64,000 bases of DNA from Carposina sasakii. Taxonomy: Eukaryota; Arthropoda; Insecta; Lepidoptera; Carposinidae. The first letter of the stretch is position 1. Each line of letters starts with the position of its first letter. Of this stretch, positions 33,798 through 45,449 are shown one piece after another. The DNA lies in NCBI GenBank assembly GCA_014607495.2, contig CP053152.1, positions 14,677,899 to 14,741,898 on the forward strand, given 5' to 3'. The notes beneath the pieces were generated by a model. It worked only from the letters and a program-made list of their open reading frames with translations. It did not search any database and had not been told where the DNA came from. The translations under genes were made by a program, and so were the position numbers.

Positions 33798-34780
33798 TTA
33801 ATTAATCTTCATATTAATTTTCAAAAATGCAGGTCTATGATAGCAATGTTTATTTCACTGCTCACTGAGATATAAAACCCCAGTAGCTCTTGCTTTGAAA
33901 TACTATTGGGATGGGAAAATTAAACACAAACAGACACATAACATAACGTAATTAGACATACATAATGACTCTTTCTGTTTATATAAAGCTAGCGGCCGAC
34001 CACATCTTTGCCTGCGTAAACTTTAAAATTCCAAGACTTCTTCCGGCCACCACCACGTTTTATCTTTTGTAAATAACGTCTTTAGAATATAAATATATAA
34101 TTATAATTAATTAAAATAAGAAAAGAAATTGCTAATGTAATTAATTCCAAATTCGGTGGTCAATGAAAAGATGTCCATGTTTAACCTACAATTAATACAT
34201 TAAAGTAAGTTTAACTAAATAAAAAAGAATCCAACCGCGATGCCTCTCCACGTCATCAGCAAAGTCGCGGCCAATCAAGTTCTACAAAGTTAAAAGGTAA
34301 TAAACACAACCTTTTTTACCGCGGGCAAAACGGGCCAAAACTCACGGAATTAAATACCTTAATAAGATGAATATGGGAAGGGACATACTGTCGAGTACAA
34401 AAGGGTAAAAAAGTCGAAATCTTTTTCGAGATTTATCATGGAAAGGTCACAGGGAAGCCTATGTGAGTTAAAAAATAACGACCTGACTAAGCCTACGTGG
34501 GTGGTCGTAAATAGGATAACTTATATATATTTTTTGGTAAATATTTATTTTGAAGTCCTTTTAACTATGATTATAATCCACAGCGGAGCTATAAGGGGTA
34601 AAATCTAACCTGAACTGATTCGAGAAAGGGATGGTACGTCCTTGTAGCTTTTTAGCTTGACTTGATGCAGGCACTACCCTGCCCCCAGAGCTACCCATAC
34701 CTATTATTATATTTTTTCTTAATCTAGATTCAAATACTTTATTTTTAAATAGATTATCTATGTATTTATTTACCGTTGCG
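33798..34780. other. No recognised gene
   Basis: AT-rich. The 75-aa minus frame at 34561-34788 (a Ser/Gly-rich GSSGGRVVPASSQAKK segment) is not recognised and may be repeat-derived. Confidence 0.45.
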
Positions 34781-34870
34781 GCTCCCACGACACAAGACCT
34801 TAGGGATCTTACTCGTAATGTGGGACTAGGTTAATGTGTTGTGTTGTGTGTGAATATTTATTAAAAAAAA
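34781..34870 (+). repeat. SINE family C, 3' part
   Basis: 'aagaccttagggatcttact' and 'gtgggactaggttaa', ending in an A-run; it matches the 3' half of 62247-62470. Another scrap lies at 36990-37090. Confidence 0.6.
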
Positions 34871-35090
34871 ATACTTACTACAATAAAACACATACATAAA
34901 GCACACGTTTTAGAACCTTTTTACTCGTCAGCTTATCGCGTGGTACCTAATTCGGTCACAAAATATACCACAATCTAGCAACTGGCTTCATATGTAATAG
35001 TAAATTTTTCTGAGTTATATGTAGTTGTAAGCTTATCTGAGAAAATTAAGTTTATTTTAAAATTGCTTTTGTTATAAGTATATTAATATA

Positions 35091-35440
35091 GCGGTGATAG
35101 CCCAGTGGTTAAGACGTGCACCTTCCAAGCGGGAGGCGTAAGTTCGATCCCAGTCACGGGCCTGTACCAATAAATTTATTTCATGTACAGATTTTAATGT
35201 TGCAAAATTGTCACTTAGCTCGTGCCTCGGAAAGTACGTACAACCGTTGGTTCTGCGCCTGATCTCTCTCCGGTCGTGTCGGCTTTCCGTCCCATCGGAC
35301 TATGAGAGTGAGGGAATAGAGAGTGCATCTGTGTTCGCGCACACACTTGTGCACTATAATATCTCCTGCGTATCTTGTCAATCTCCGTAGAGATTGGTCG
35401 CCTTGGCCGAAATACGGTCAGAGATCATCATCATTAATAT
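35091..35440 (+). repeat. tRNA-derived SINE, family A, full length
   Basis: Head gcggtgatagcccagtggtt at 35091, B-box gttcgatccc, body, and an (ATC)n tail near 35428. This is the cleanest copy of the family here. Confidence 0.88.
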
Positions 35441-35639
35441 ATCTGGATATAAGTATGCACTTATTTCTAACAAAAGCTTTAATACTCTATGTGCTATAAA
35501 CAACCCTCCCTTTGTGCATAGAGGGTAAAAACGAAGAGCATGGGCCCTTGACCAGTCACAAAAGCACCCTATAGGAAAGTAATATCCACGTTCAGTTTTT
35601 ACCATAAAGAGGAACATACCTACGGTATTAAGATTACGT

Positions 35640-35880
35640 ACCTACTTTAAAAAACTAAATGTCGAAATTATCCGGTAAAAAATTATTTTCCAGGATAAAA
35701 AGTAGCTTATAAGTATGTCATTCTGACATGTAAGCTATATTATTGTGAAGTTTCATCAAAATCTATTCAGTAGTTTTTGCGTGAAAGATCAACAAATAAC
35801 CTTACATCCTTACATACATAATGTTTGTATAATCCTACTAATTTTATAAACGCAAAGGTTTGTGAGGATGAATGTATGTC
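35640..35880 (-). repeat. Helitron-like dispersed repeat
   Basis: Contains 'aatgtcgaaattatccgg', 'ataaaaagtagcttataag', 'gtttttgcgtgaaagatc' and the reversed start 'tcctactaattttataaacg'. Confidence 0.55.
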
Positions 35881-36083
35881 AGTACAAATATTATTATTAC
35901 AATATTAGTAGGATAGCAAAATGGCAAAGTTTTGTGATAAGGTAACGCCATAAATATTTTGGTATGCCATAAGAAAATAGAATACGCCTGGAAGCAGATA
36001 GATTGTATGAAATCGAGATTCGTAGACAATTCGTAGCAGGACTATGGGTCGTAGCACTCGTAGCAATGCAGGCAGGAATACCG

Positions 36084-36478
36084 CCCCCTGATTACGTAAA
36101 AGCAATAGCAAAGCCGGCCCCCTTATTACCTAACTAGCAAAAGCAAAGTGAAGCGAAAATTGTGCATAAATCGCTCGAGTGAATGTCAAATTCTTATTAC
36201 GTAAAATTAATTTCAAAGGAACTTTGACATTCCAAGGCGAATATTGTACAGTTTTCGCTATTCGATTTTCGCAATTTTTGCTTCGGCTTTGCTATTGCTT
36301 TTACGTAATCAGGGGGGCCGAAGCAACGCGATCTCGATATTTGAGAGTGTGTGCGTGCGCGCAACGAGCGCTCGGCGTCTCCCCGCGCCCCGCACCTCGC
36401 CCCACGCACATACACACCCTCAATTATCGCGATCGCGCGGCTTCGGCTTTGCTATTGCTTTTACGTAATCAGGGGGCC
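36084..36478. mobile_element. Nested foldback cluster with direct repeats, family I
   Basis: ccccctgattacgtaaaagc at 36084 pairs with its complement at 36281-36319, making a foldback of about 235 bp. A 39-bp copy of that right arm recurs at 36440-36478 as a direct repeat. Between the two copies sits a second, GC-rich imperfect hairpin (36318-36446) with arms ccgaagcaacgcgatctcg and its mirror. The 213-aa frame across it is a by-product. Confidence 0.65.
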
Positions 36479-36989
36479 TATACATTCATAACGAACAAGT
36501 TATTTTCCCGGGAATGTACGAGTATATTTCAACGCAAAGTTCACATTTCCAGAAAGAAAAAGCTCGCTAATACCAAATTGCCACATTACTTTGAACTTTG
36601 CAACAATATATTTTCACCGAAATTCAACAATCATCTCATATTGTGCGACATATTTCCAATTCGATCGCCTCCAAATCAATTAGCCGGCGAGGCACGTCCC
36701 GCGGCGCGTGGTCGCGTTCCAGAACGTACGAAAATTTACATGTCGAATGCATTCAGATGCAAATTGTCGTGCGCTGGGAAGGCATCGGCTGTTGCTTTGT
36801 CGACAGCTTGTAGAATATGACCTCCGATGTTTAGGGCTGCCTGTATACAGGAACGTCAGGTTTTATATGATACTGTAGAACTGTTTAGATAAAATACGAG
36901 TTAATTTGTATATTATTGGAAATACCATAGTAAGTGTGAATGCTTCTGCGAATACATGTTTGTTATTTATTTATATTTATTTATACATA
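36479..36989. other. Moderately GC-rich DNA without a recognised gene
   Basis: Frames here (36598-36813 and the tail of 36179-36820) have no motif. 36660-36800 is relatively CpG-rich. Confidence 0.4.
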
Positions 36990-37149
36990 TTTGGATTTTA
37001 GTGTGGGACTAGGTTAGGAATATATTGTAAAGTGTGTATATGTTTATTTGCTGTTTCACTTGACAGTTATGTAGTTTATTTAGAGCAGGTTTCTTCAATG
37101 AGATGTTACTTGTTATTGACGAATGAAGTGTCTTTCTCTAAAACTAGAT

Positions 37150-37265
37150 CAAGATAGAGGCAGCTTCAACTTTATCCTTCAAAAAACTTATAGACCATTG
37201 AATAAGCGGGCCTTAAGAGAATAATCGAAACAGTACTCCGACGAAGTTGCGGGCATCAGCTAGTA
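37150..37265 (+). repeat. Helitron-like repeat, 3' end
   Basis: Ends ccgacgaagttgcgggcatc and agctagta, the common 3' terminus. Confidence 0.5.
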
Positions 37266-37653
37266 TACATGTATAATGCTAATTTTCAAGGCAAAATATT
37301 AGTCTGCCAATAAACCACACAATTCCAACTCGATCAAAACCCGTCACTAAAGTTCCACACATCAAAGCGAAGTAATGTGTTATCGTATGCGATATTGCGT
37401 AATATTTCCCAAACAATTCCAATAAAAAGAGCATCGGCTTAACCAGCGTCTAACCGCTTCAAACACGTTCCAGTCGGTTCGGACAGGTTCAAACTAGTTT
37501 CAAATCAAAACTGAATGAAAGCCCGCTTTGATGCGGTTTCGGTAGAATTTTAGCTTCAGCTATTTCGTGGAGCGGCTGATTTACTAAACGTATGATTTGG
37601 TACGTACGTGTGGGTTTTTTCAACGTTAGTATGGTCATAGAATTAGTTAGATA

Positions 37654-37821
37654 CAGGGCCGGCCCGCCCATACGGCGAACGGAGCAGTCGCTCCAGGCGC
37701 CAAATCCTAGAGGGCGCCTAAATGGTAAAGATATAGATATAGGTATATTATTAGGAGCAAACAGGAGAGGCGCCATAATTGGATCTCGCTCCATTGTAAA
37801 ATTTACTTCGGGCCGGCGCTG
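37654..37821. mobile_element. 168-bp hAT-type MITE with 8-bp target duplication
   Basis: Starts cagggccggcccgcc and ends cgggccggcgctg, giving 13-bp TIRs with one mismatch. GTTAGATA occurs exactly at 37646-37653 and again at 37822-37829. The CAGGG start and the 8-bp duplication are hAT hallmarks. The 85- and 101-aa frames across it are not genes. Confidence 0.85.
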
Positions 37822-37874
37822 GTTAGATATTAATGTACAGAAGGTTTAGTCGATTATAGTATATTTGATTATAT

Positions 37875-38096
37875 TTAATATCATTAAGGCGAAAGTTTTG
37901 TAAGTATCAATGGATGTTTGTTACTCTTTCACGTAAAAACGGCTGGAGTGATTTTAATAAAATTTGGTATGGAGTTAGCCGATACCCCGGATCAACACAT
38001 AGGCTACTTTTTATCCCGGGAAAATATTTTTATCCCGGATAATTTCGACATTTTGTTTTTTCTGCAGTCCACACGGACGAGCGTCCACTAGTAAAT
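37875..38096 (+). repeat. Helitron-like dispersed repeat
   Basis: Contains 'gttactctttcacgtaaaaa', 'cccggataatttcgacattt' and the end cggacgagcgtccactagta. Confidence 0.6.
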
Positions 38097-38747
38097 AATA
38101 AGTTTTTAGGGACTTGGTATATTTAGGTGGTATTTGTCTCTTAGAAACGGCTGTAATAATTTTGATGTTTTTTAAATTTGGTTTAGACGGGACCCTATTT
38201 CTTGTGCATACGCTCTCCGTCTGTCTGTCTGCTTGTTACATAGGCTGTTCGTTACTATCTCATGAACCATATTAGCTAGACAGTCGAAATGATGTATTTA
38301 TTTCGCCGCTAAACCAACAACGTATATTTTTTGTTAAAACAGAGGAATAAGCACGTGAGTACGCGATTTCTGGCATGAACCGGGCTACTAGCCTTAATAT
38401 CACTTAGTTTACAAATTAAATAAGAATTACGTTAAATAATAATTATATAGTGAAAGGAATGCGGTATTTAATTTGCTAGCCATTAAATAAATTACTGTGT
38501 ACTCCAAAATGCACTCATGCATGCTTGTAATATGGTTTAAATCTAAATGGATTTCACCCGAATTTTACGCTGGAATTTAGTTTGTTACTAGCATCACGAA
38601 TAATGAAACACGTGAATTAATCGATCCATTTCGAGAAGAAATAAAAGCATATAAAAAGTTTAAAAGTTTTTTGTTTGGTTTTTGTCTCGAGTTGGAACGC
38701 AGCCGAAACGGAACCGTTGTAGACGCTCAGAATAAAGCAAAAATTAC
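38097..38747. other. No recognised gene
   Basis: A (ctgt)n scrap at 38218-38232, otherwise AT-rich intronic DNA. Confidence 0.45.
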
Positions 38748-38925
38748 TTTATGGTGACATAATTAGGTACATTTCAGCACGAGACAGATATTTGTTTTTA
38801 TTCTGTCATACTCACGACCGATGCATGCTAAAATATACCTTATTACTCAAGCGGTAAGTATAGCTTCGCACCGTGTTTCGTTCACGGCTCAAAAAATTTC
38901 AAGAATTGCCCCCCTGAACTACGAG
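38748..38925 (+). repeat. Unnamed dispersed repeat, family L
   Basis: Second copy of 26365-26577, slightly shorter. Confidence 0.6.
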
Positions 38926-39236
38926 TACTTTATGTTATTCAAATGAGAGTAGCAACATTGGCAGCGTATTTTAAAATGAGGAGCATAAAGTATGGTATTC
39001 GTTAAAAGTTAGGATAACAAAGTTGCGTCTAACACTTCATAAACTCAATCTTCAACTAGGTTTGAAGTGTTATAAAATTGTTGCGGGACTTTGTCCACGT
39101 CGACTAGGACAACTAGGACTTTTTTTTATGAATGTGGCTAGTGGTACCTTGACTATAATAAGGATTTCAAAGTTTTAAGCGTATTTCTGGTCTGTCCTTT
39201 AGGAGACAAAACAGATGAGATCAATCTTTTTAAATT

Positions 39237-39330
39237 GTTCAGAATTGGTACCATGTGTTTCTATCGGCCCTTGATGCTCTGCCTACCCCGTAAGGGATAA
39301 AGGCGTGATTATATATACCTTATGTATGTC
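39237..39330 (+). repeat. Family D repeat, 3' part
   Basis: From ttcagaattggtaccatgtg to ggcgtgattatatatacc; 5'-truncated. Confidence 0.65.
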
Positions 39331-39619
39331 CCCAGATAAGAAAAAAGTTTGATCCATCTCCCAGGTTGAGATAGAAAGTGAACTATAAAGAAACGGGATG
39401 TGAGTCAAGCAGTGTGAAAGATTTAAATAATCTGTTTTTCAGCGAACCAGTAGGTAATGAGAAACTATGTACAATACTAATTTCTCAATATAAATGTCTT
39501 TTATTAAAGAAGGCAAAGTGAAGACCGAATTTACTTTACTACGAGATTATAAGCACTGACTGCTATTGTTTAGTTAGTAGGTTTTATACGCAGCCTAAAA
39601 CATAGCCAAACAGATAATA

Positions 39620-40022
39620 ATATTTCGGTTTAAAGTCCAGGGGCACCCCTCCACCCTAGCCGTTTCAGGGGGCCCATGAAATGAGTCAGCGAGTCACCGC
39701 CTGCCACCAAACAATTATGAGACTTGGTTGTAATGGCAGGCGTCCGTTAGTCTCCTTCAATAGCCCAGTTACCCAACCCCACACCCAACATTCAGCCCCA
39801 TAGCCCATGACCTTTGTTTCCATCGCATGACATAGATCTGCACTCCAATAGTCTTGTACATGGCGGGGACCATCGCCGGGTGTATCATATTGTGCGGTCG
39901 GCGATGGTATCCGCCATGTGTATCCCACACCATATAAAAGTTCTCTAAAAAGGGCCTCTACATCTTGGCCACGGCCCGATGCACGCCTCTCAAAGGACCG
40001 GGACTCTGTAGTCCCGAGAATT
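39620..40022 (-). repeat. GC-rich block, probably a LINE 3' UTR or other repeat
   Basis: Abrupt GC-rich segment in AT-rich DNA. It lacks a convincing frame; the 80-aa minus frame is unrecognised. The wording ('gcgatggtatccgccatgtg') resembles LINE 3' untranslated regions. Low certainty. Confidence 0.35.
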
Positions 40023-40149
40023 TAAACATTAATGATAATAATATTTCCTCTATTTACTACAAAACTCTATTTAAAACGTGAGCATAATAGGTATATATTT
40101 GAAACCAGAACATATTTTACTGGTGAAAAAGCTTCCAAATTACTTCGCT

Positions 40150-40564
40150 AATGCGGGGTTTACACGGGTGACTAAAGCCGCACGACTTTGGCCGCACGGC
40201 AAAAATCGACCGTCTAAATGGCAATTCGGCTAGATCGCAGGTGACTAAAGTCGCAAGCCCCAAAGTTGGTAGGCATCCAACTTTAAGGCGTGCAGCGCCC
40301 CGCTGCATGCGTTGGTGACTAAAATCGACTGTGTAAACGATCAGTTGCAGGCGATCGCCCGCCGCATGAGGTGTTTTCGCGCCAATTTGCGCACGTTGTT
40401 CTACTACTGCAAACGCCTATACTGGTCAACATTTTCGAAGGAAATGGCTGAGTTCCATGCGATTTTAGTCACCAGTGTAAATGGACGGTCAATGCGGCGT
40501 GCCCAGGCGACTTGTAAAGTGATTAGCCGCATGGCGGAAATCGACCCATGTAAACCCCCCATTA
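40150..40564. mobile_element. Foldback/TIR element, about 415 bp, family J
   Basis: The left end taatgcggggtttacacggg mirrors the right end cccatgtaaaccccccatta. The segments 'gtgactaaagtcgc' and 'gcgattttagtcaccagtg' recur inside in both orientations, giving several pairable arms. The 117-aa frame at 40312-40665 is not recognised as a protein. Confidence 0.65.
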
Positions 40565-41293
40565 CGCAACAAAACTTTAACTCCTTTACTAGAACACTAC
40601 AAAAAGAAATAAAAATAAACCATCTTCACTATGGCAATAACGTTTTGTTTGAGACAGTAAAATAACTGTAATTATGCAAAACTACTAAAAAAGAGGCGAC
40701 CATGAAAAAAAACCCATCTTAGATTGTAAAAACTTTGCAAATTCATAAAAAAGTAAACCAACAATGTATTGTCTGAAACTTATCGACGTACGAATAAGAA
40801 CCTTATATTAAACTGCAGAAAGTCGTTCCAAAACCTGTCTCTTAAAAGGCGGTACGTGGAAACGACAGTGATTATGGTCTTCCCGACCTTCCTCCCCGTT
40901 ATATATAGTCTTACCGGATTTCCTCAGAAATCACATTTTTATTCGACGCAAATGAAGAAGATATTAAAGTCTCGGTTTTTTATGAAGAATCGCCGAGTAA
41001 AGGTTAAAGGGCCCCAAGTCGTAAAAGGGTCATCTAGGGCCCGCCAGGTTATGGCTGTTGATTTGATCGCGATACCATTTTGCCGTTGAATAAGAGTTTT
41101 ATGTAGTTAAGTAAAGTTGATACCAATATTTCTGATGAACTGTACAAAAAATGTTATTTACCTGTATTTTACGTCAAAATTTGAATTATAGGCATTTTGA
41201 TTGCATAGTATTAACTTTTTGACTGATTGTTTTTGTGGAAGTTATGGTGGTAATATTTATTTATTTATTTAAAAACGATAAAGACTAACTTAC
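40565..41293. other. No recognised gene; intron just downstream of exon C
   Basis: The 106-aa plus frame at 40769-41089 lacks a domain. A (ttta)n run lies at about 41256-41272. Confidence 0.45.
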
Positions 41294-41344
41294 CAACTGG
41301 GCTTTCTTCGTTCCAGAAAGAGTCATCCAGTGTGTAATCGGCTT
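41294..41344 (-). CDS. ADAM-family gene (mind-meld-like), exon C upstream of exon A
   Basis: Short minus-strand exon of 51 nt: acceptor ccttgtttcag and donor gttg|gtaagtt, both strong. It contributes two bases to a split codon, then ADYTLDDSFWNEESPV, then one base. That last base joins the two starting bases of exon A to make GGA, reading ...ESPV-G-EVERLL..., so the phases agree. Family placement follows from the join to exon A; alone the peptide is too short. Exon A lies 35 kb downstream on the minus strand, so the intron contains all the elements between 5996 and 41293. The acidic, aromatic segment would lie just before the prodomain. Confidence 0.72.
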
Positions 41345-41559
41345 CTGAAACAAGGTATAATTAACTGTATTAATAATGTTCCGTACCGGAACAGATTTTA
41401 ATTTTAATTTAGAATAAGGTAACACAATCTGGAAATATACGTTCCGAGTAGTTTTAAATTCTTTTACTGGGTTCACGACGAACTGGATCCCGATCAACCT
41501 GCGCCAATGGGTTGGTACATCTACGCGCTACGACAGCGCCACCTATGGCCCGATTTCAT

Positions 41560-41821
41560 ACAACGGGCTGTCTGTTGTAATCCTGCCGCCGTCGCGCACG
41601 CAACAGAACAATCTCAAAAACCATTTAATTCATATATCGAGGTATCTCTCTCCTCCTGGACTTCGTACTAGTGATACCGGTGGATAAAGTGTATGATCTT
41701 TGTGCTGGACTCTTCTTGTGACCTGTGCCGACCGAACCTATCACCGCTGAGCGTAGCCACCCTCGTGCCTGGTTCCATCGGTTGAAGGGTAAGTCGTTTG
41801 ACCCAGTGTAATATCAAACAT
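41560..41821 (+). repeat. Candidate 5' LTR and leader of the BEL/Pao element
   Basis: GC-richer stretch starting near tgtctgttgtaatcctg and ending about atcaaaca. It is followed by ttttggttcttcgaaccgg, a leader seen in BEL/Pao elements. No second LTR is available because of the gap, so the limits are guesses. Confidence 0.4.
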
Positions 41822-41955
41822 AAAATTTTGGTTCTTCGAACCGGATTAGTATATTCCAGTTTGTGTTGTCTTGTTAGAATCAGCAGTATTACGTACTCAT
41901 TCTTACGCGTTCATATTTCGATTCTCATTTGTAACCGCCATCTTTGTTACGCAAA

Positions 41956-43139
41956 ATGCCGGACAACGAGTCACCTTGTGAATGTGAACAAGACATTTTC
42001 GAGAGAGATTTAGTCCTTGATGAGCTTAAGCGTACTCTCCAGTTCGCAGCTACCGATGAATATCAGTTTCGCGCGAACTACTGACCTTTCCGCGCATCAG
42101 AAAAAGTTCAATAAAGTCCAAACTAAAATCGAGAAATTACTCATCAAATCCCAAACCTTTAATAAAGAGGAAAATAGTAAGATTCGTAACGATTTCAACG
42201 ACCTATACTATGCTATTGTTACTCAAGTTAACAAATTAAAATCAATCGACGAGCAAAAACGCCGTCTAAGTAGATCTCATAATTTGTCATCAGACCCGTT
42301 TATTAACAACAAAAGAAATTTGCCTATCTTGCCCTTACCGGAATTCAATGGCGATCCTACTAATTGGACGTCATTCTATGATTTATTTTATTCGTTAGTA
42401 CATAGCAATTGTGCTATACGGACACGGAAAAGCTTAGGTACCTACTTCTATCAGTTAAAAACGAGCCACATGATTTAATTAAGTCTATTCCCATTACGGA
42501 AGATAATTATGTTTATTGCGATAGATATTCTAAAATCTAGATATGAGAACAAAAGAATAATTGCCTCCAAACATCTGGATCGCATATTTGATATCGAGAT
42601 TTGTTCGGATCGATCCACTCAAAGTGTGCGTAATTTATTAAATATCTACCTTGAGAACATTAAAACACTCGAAGTTATGGAATTTCCCGTTAGCCAGTGG
42701 AGTTTTGTACTATTGAATTTACTGCTTCGGAAAATACCCGCCGGTATGCGAAAAAATTATGAGCGTTCCCTAACTAAACCGTCGGATATTCCGCAAGTAG
42801 ATACATTAATCAAGTTTCTAGAACGTGAATTATCGGCGAGGAAATAACATCATCTTCATCTTTTAGTGCACAGTCCACAAAAAATTATTTGCAAAGTGTA
42901 GGTAGTTCTAGAAAGAACGGCCTGAGCGCAGTGAATACTTATACTCACCCCGCGACGTACCTTCACAGCAAGTGTCGACAATTCGTCTACAGACCAAACG
43001 CGTCTTAATTCTAATAGCATTAAGGTTCGATCTTGCTTGAAGTGTGATGGCCAACACTTATTAATTAATGTTTCCAAGTTTCTTAATCTTTCGCCTCAAG
43101 ATAGACATTCTTTTGTAATCAAAACAAATCATTGTCTAA
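41956..43139 (+). pseudogene. BEL/Pao retrotransposon Gag, frameshifted and cut by the gap
   Basis: A first ATG at 41956 opens a short frame (MPDNESPCECEQDIF). Frame 2 (42017-42478) holds the Gag signature LPLPEFNGDPTNWTSFYDLF followed by YSLVHSN. Frame 3 (42509-42847) continues with LKSRYENKRIIASKHLDRIF and VRNLLNIYLENIKTLEVM (DUF1759-type Gag). A last piece before the gap has KCDGQHLL..KFLNLSPQDR, a damaged zinc-knuckle region. At least three frameshifts separate these pieces, so the copy is dead. Pol, if present, would lie in or beyond the N run. Gag normally forms the particle that packages the element RNA. Confidence 0.8.
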
Positions 43140-43639
43140 NNNNNNNNNNNNNNNNNNNNNNNNNNNNNNNNNNNNNNNNNNNNNNNNNNNNNNNNNNNNN
43201 NNNNNNNNNNNNNNNNNNNNNNNNNNNNNNNNNNNNNNNNNNNNNNNNNNNNNNNNNNNNNNNNNNNNNNNNNNNNNNNNNNNNNNNNNNNNNNNNNNNN
43301 NNNNNNNNNNNNNNNNNNNNNNNNNNNNNNNNNNNNNNNNNNNNNNNNNNNNNNNNNNNNNNNNNNNNNNNNNNNNNNNNNNNNNNNNNNNNNNNNNNNN
43401 NNNNNNNNNNNNNNNNNNNNNNNNNNNNNNNNNNNNNNNNNNNNNNNNNNNNNNNNNNNNNNNNNNNNNNNNNNNNNNNNNNNNNNNNNNNNNNNNNNNN
43501 NNNNNNNNNNNNNNNNNNNNNNNNNNNNNNNNNNNNNNNNNNNNNNNNNNNNNNNNNNNNNNNNNNNNNNNNNNNNNNNNNNNNNNNNNNNNNNNNNNNN
43601 NNNNNNNNNNNNNNNNNNNNNNNNNNNNNNNNNNNNNNN
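43140..43639. other. Assembly gap, exactly 500 N
   Basis: A round-number N run is a scaffolding placeholder, not a measured length. It interrupts the BEL/Pao element. The open frames reported across it are artefacts. The exon order of the ADAM gene suggests that the join itself may be wrong. Confidence 0.99.
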
Positions 43640-45449
43640 GGGCACTACGTGGCGTGGCTACTCCATATACTGTAGTACCGTCACTGGTGGACAGTTTTTT
43701 TCAGTAGACGACACGGCCTGGCGTACAGGCGACCACGGCTTTTTTGTGGAGCTGGGCATAAGCATGTATTAAATCAACATTATACTTCTATTGCCTTGAC
43801 AAAATCGTATAAAACCGTTTGGCTCGTGTTTTCCTTAGCCTACACGACGCAAACACTAATAGGCCACTAAGGCGAATTCGCGATGGGTCGAAGAAGGGAG
43901 GATTCATGTCTGTCCGAAATATATAATATAGATAGAAGAAGAGATGCGGTCTTAAATTCGGGGCAAAAAAATTCGGTGTACTCCAAAATCATTGCACAGT
44001 ATCGATCACAGTGGAAAATTTGGTGCACATGCCGATCGCAAGGCAATTATGTAAATTCGGGCCGATAAAAACGACATGATATCGGTTGTCGTGCGATTGA
44101 AACGTCCGATTTTATCGTTCCAAAGTGGAAATGAAATTAATGGCCACATTTACATTTGGGGGTTAAGGGGTCGTAACTTTACATGCCATATGTATGGAGT
44201 TTTATGAATTATGGTCGTAATATAAGTTTTATTTTGTTGAATGACGTGTCTTGAGTTGGCTAAGATTATTTCTTGGCCCTTGTACAATTGAGGCGAATTT
44301 GCATTATTTACAGGTGCCTGTAACATGTACGAGTACCTATATGTTTTGCACAAATGGATTCTACATTGATCTTGAAAAGTAACACTGCATATATTTCGCG
44401 AAACTGTTCATTACTTTATTTTTAAAAATGGTATTAATTTTTATCTCTATACCTAAGTTTTATTACATAAGACTCTTTTACGAGTATTATACATGTTTAG
44501 GTACATATCATACAATAATTACACTAGTTAATGAACTTCTAGAGAAAATAATTGAATTAACCTAGATTTCGTCCTATTTCTCTCATCTCCATTGACTAGT
44601 AATAATAATTAACGGGCAGTATTTAATAACATAACAAGTATCTGTATCTAATGAGAATACGAATACCTAACGTAGATATACTGCTTACATTATTAATAAT
44701 TAATTACACATGAATTATTTGTTAATAACTATACCTTAACAGACTTCGCTATAATGATCGATTTTATTCGTCGTTTTAACAGGTTCATTATACAGTTTCG
44801 TACAGTTATATATTTTCTTAATTGAAATGTATTATCCGAGGCTTCGGCATGTTGAATATTGGCCTTAAGGTGACACAGATATTTTTAATATGGATGGATA
44901 GCTGTTAGTCATGTTATGCTGTATCGCCTGCATATTATCGTTCTACCCTCATGTAAAGTAAATCATAGGTTTAGTTGAATAAATGTTATAGATATAAAAC
45001 TTTTGATTAGATACATATTTAGTGATTACACGAACAAGTTATTTACCTATACACGACCACCATACTACAAATAAACAGATTTAAGCAATCATTAATTTTA
45101 TGGCCTTTTGAGGTCCATTTGAATTTGTAATAAAACATTAATTTCTCTTTCAGTTTATCTTCATATTAGAATAGGGATTTCGGTATATGGTAGCTATTAG
45201 TAACAAGTGGACTGGAATAAATTGAAATAAATTCAAAGTAATTTTAAAAAAAGCTTGATAAGTTTTTCTACAAAATCGATCGAGTGAAAATATTTAATGA
45301 GATAATATCTATGTATGTGTGTATGTATAAATTTTGAATGATAAGTCCAAACAACCATATTTATAAAAATCGGCAGACATAATATTGACCAAAGAATATG
45401 TTCAAATCTAAACATTGAATGATACACAAAAATCTGCGAAAACTCTCGG
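43640..45449. other. 1.8 kb without a recognised gene
   Basis: 43640-43740 has GC-rich scraps that could be the far side of the retroelement, but no motif is readable. The rest is AT-rich; small frames at 43883-44068 and 44150-44353 have no domain. Confidence 0.45.

Noticed and set aside
35208..35390. Conserved 60-aa 'protein' MSLSSCLGKY...
   Set aside because: It recurs only inside SINE family A copies (4555, 13489, 46944) and is the body of the SINE read in one frame.
36179..36820. 213-aa open frame
   Set aside because: It runs through a foldback cluster and a hairpin, has no domain, and overlaps frames in other phases of equal quality.
43037..43707. Three long open frames across the N run
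   Set aside because: They consist of undetermined residues; the gap has no stops by definition.
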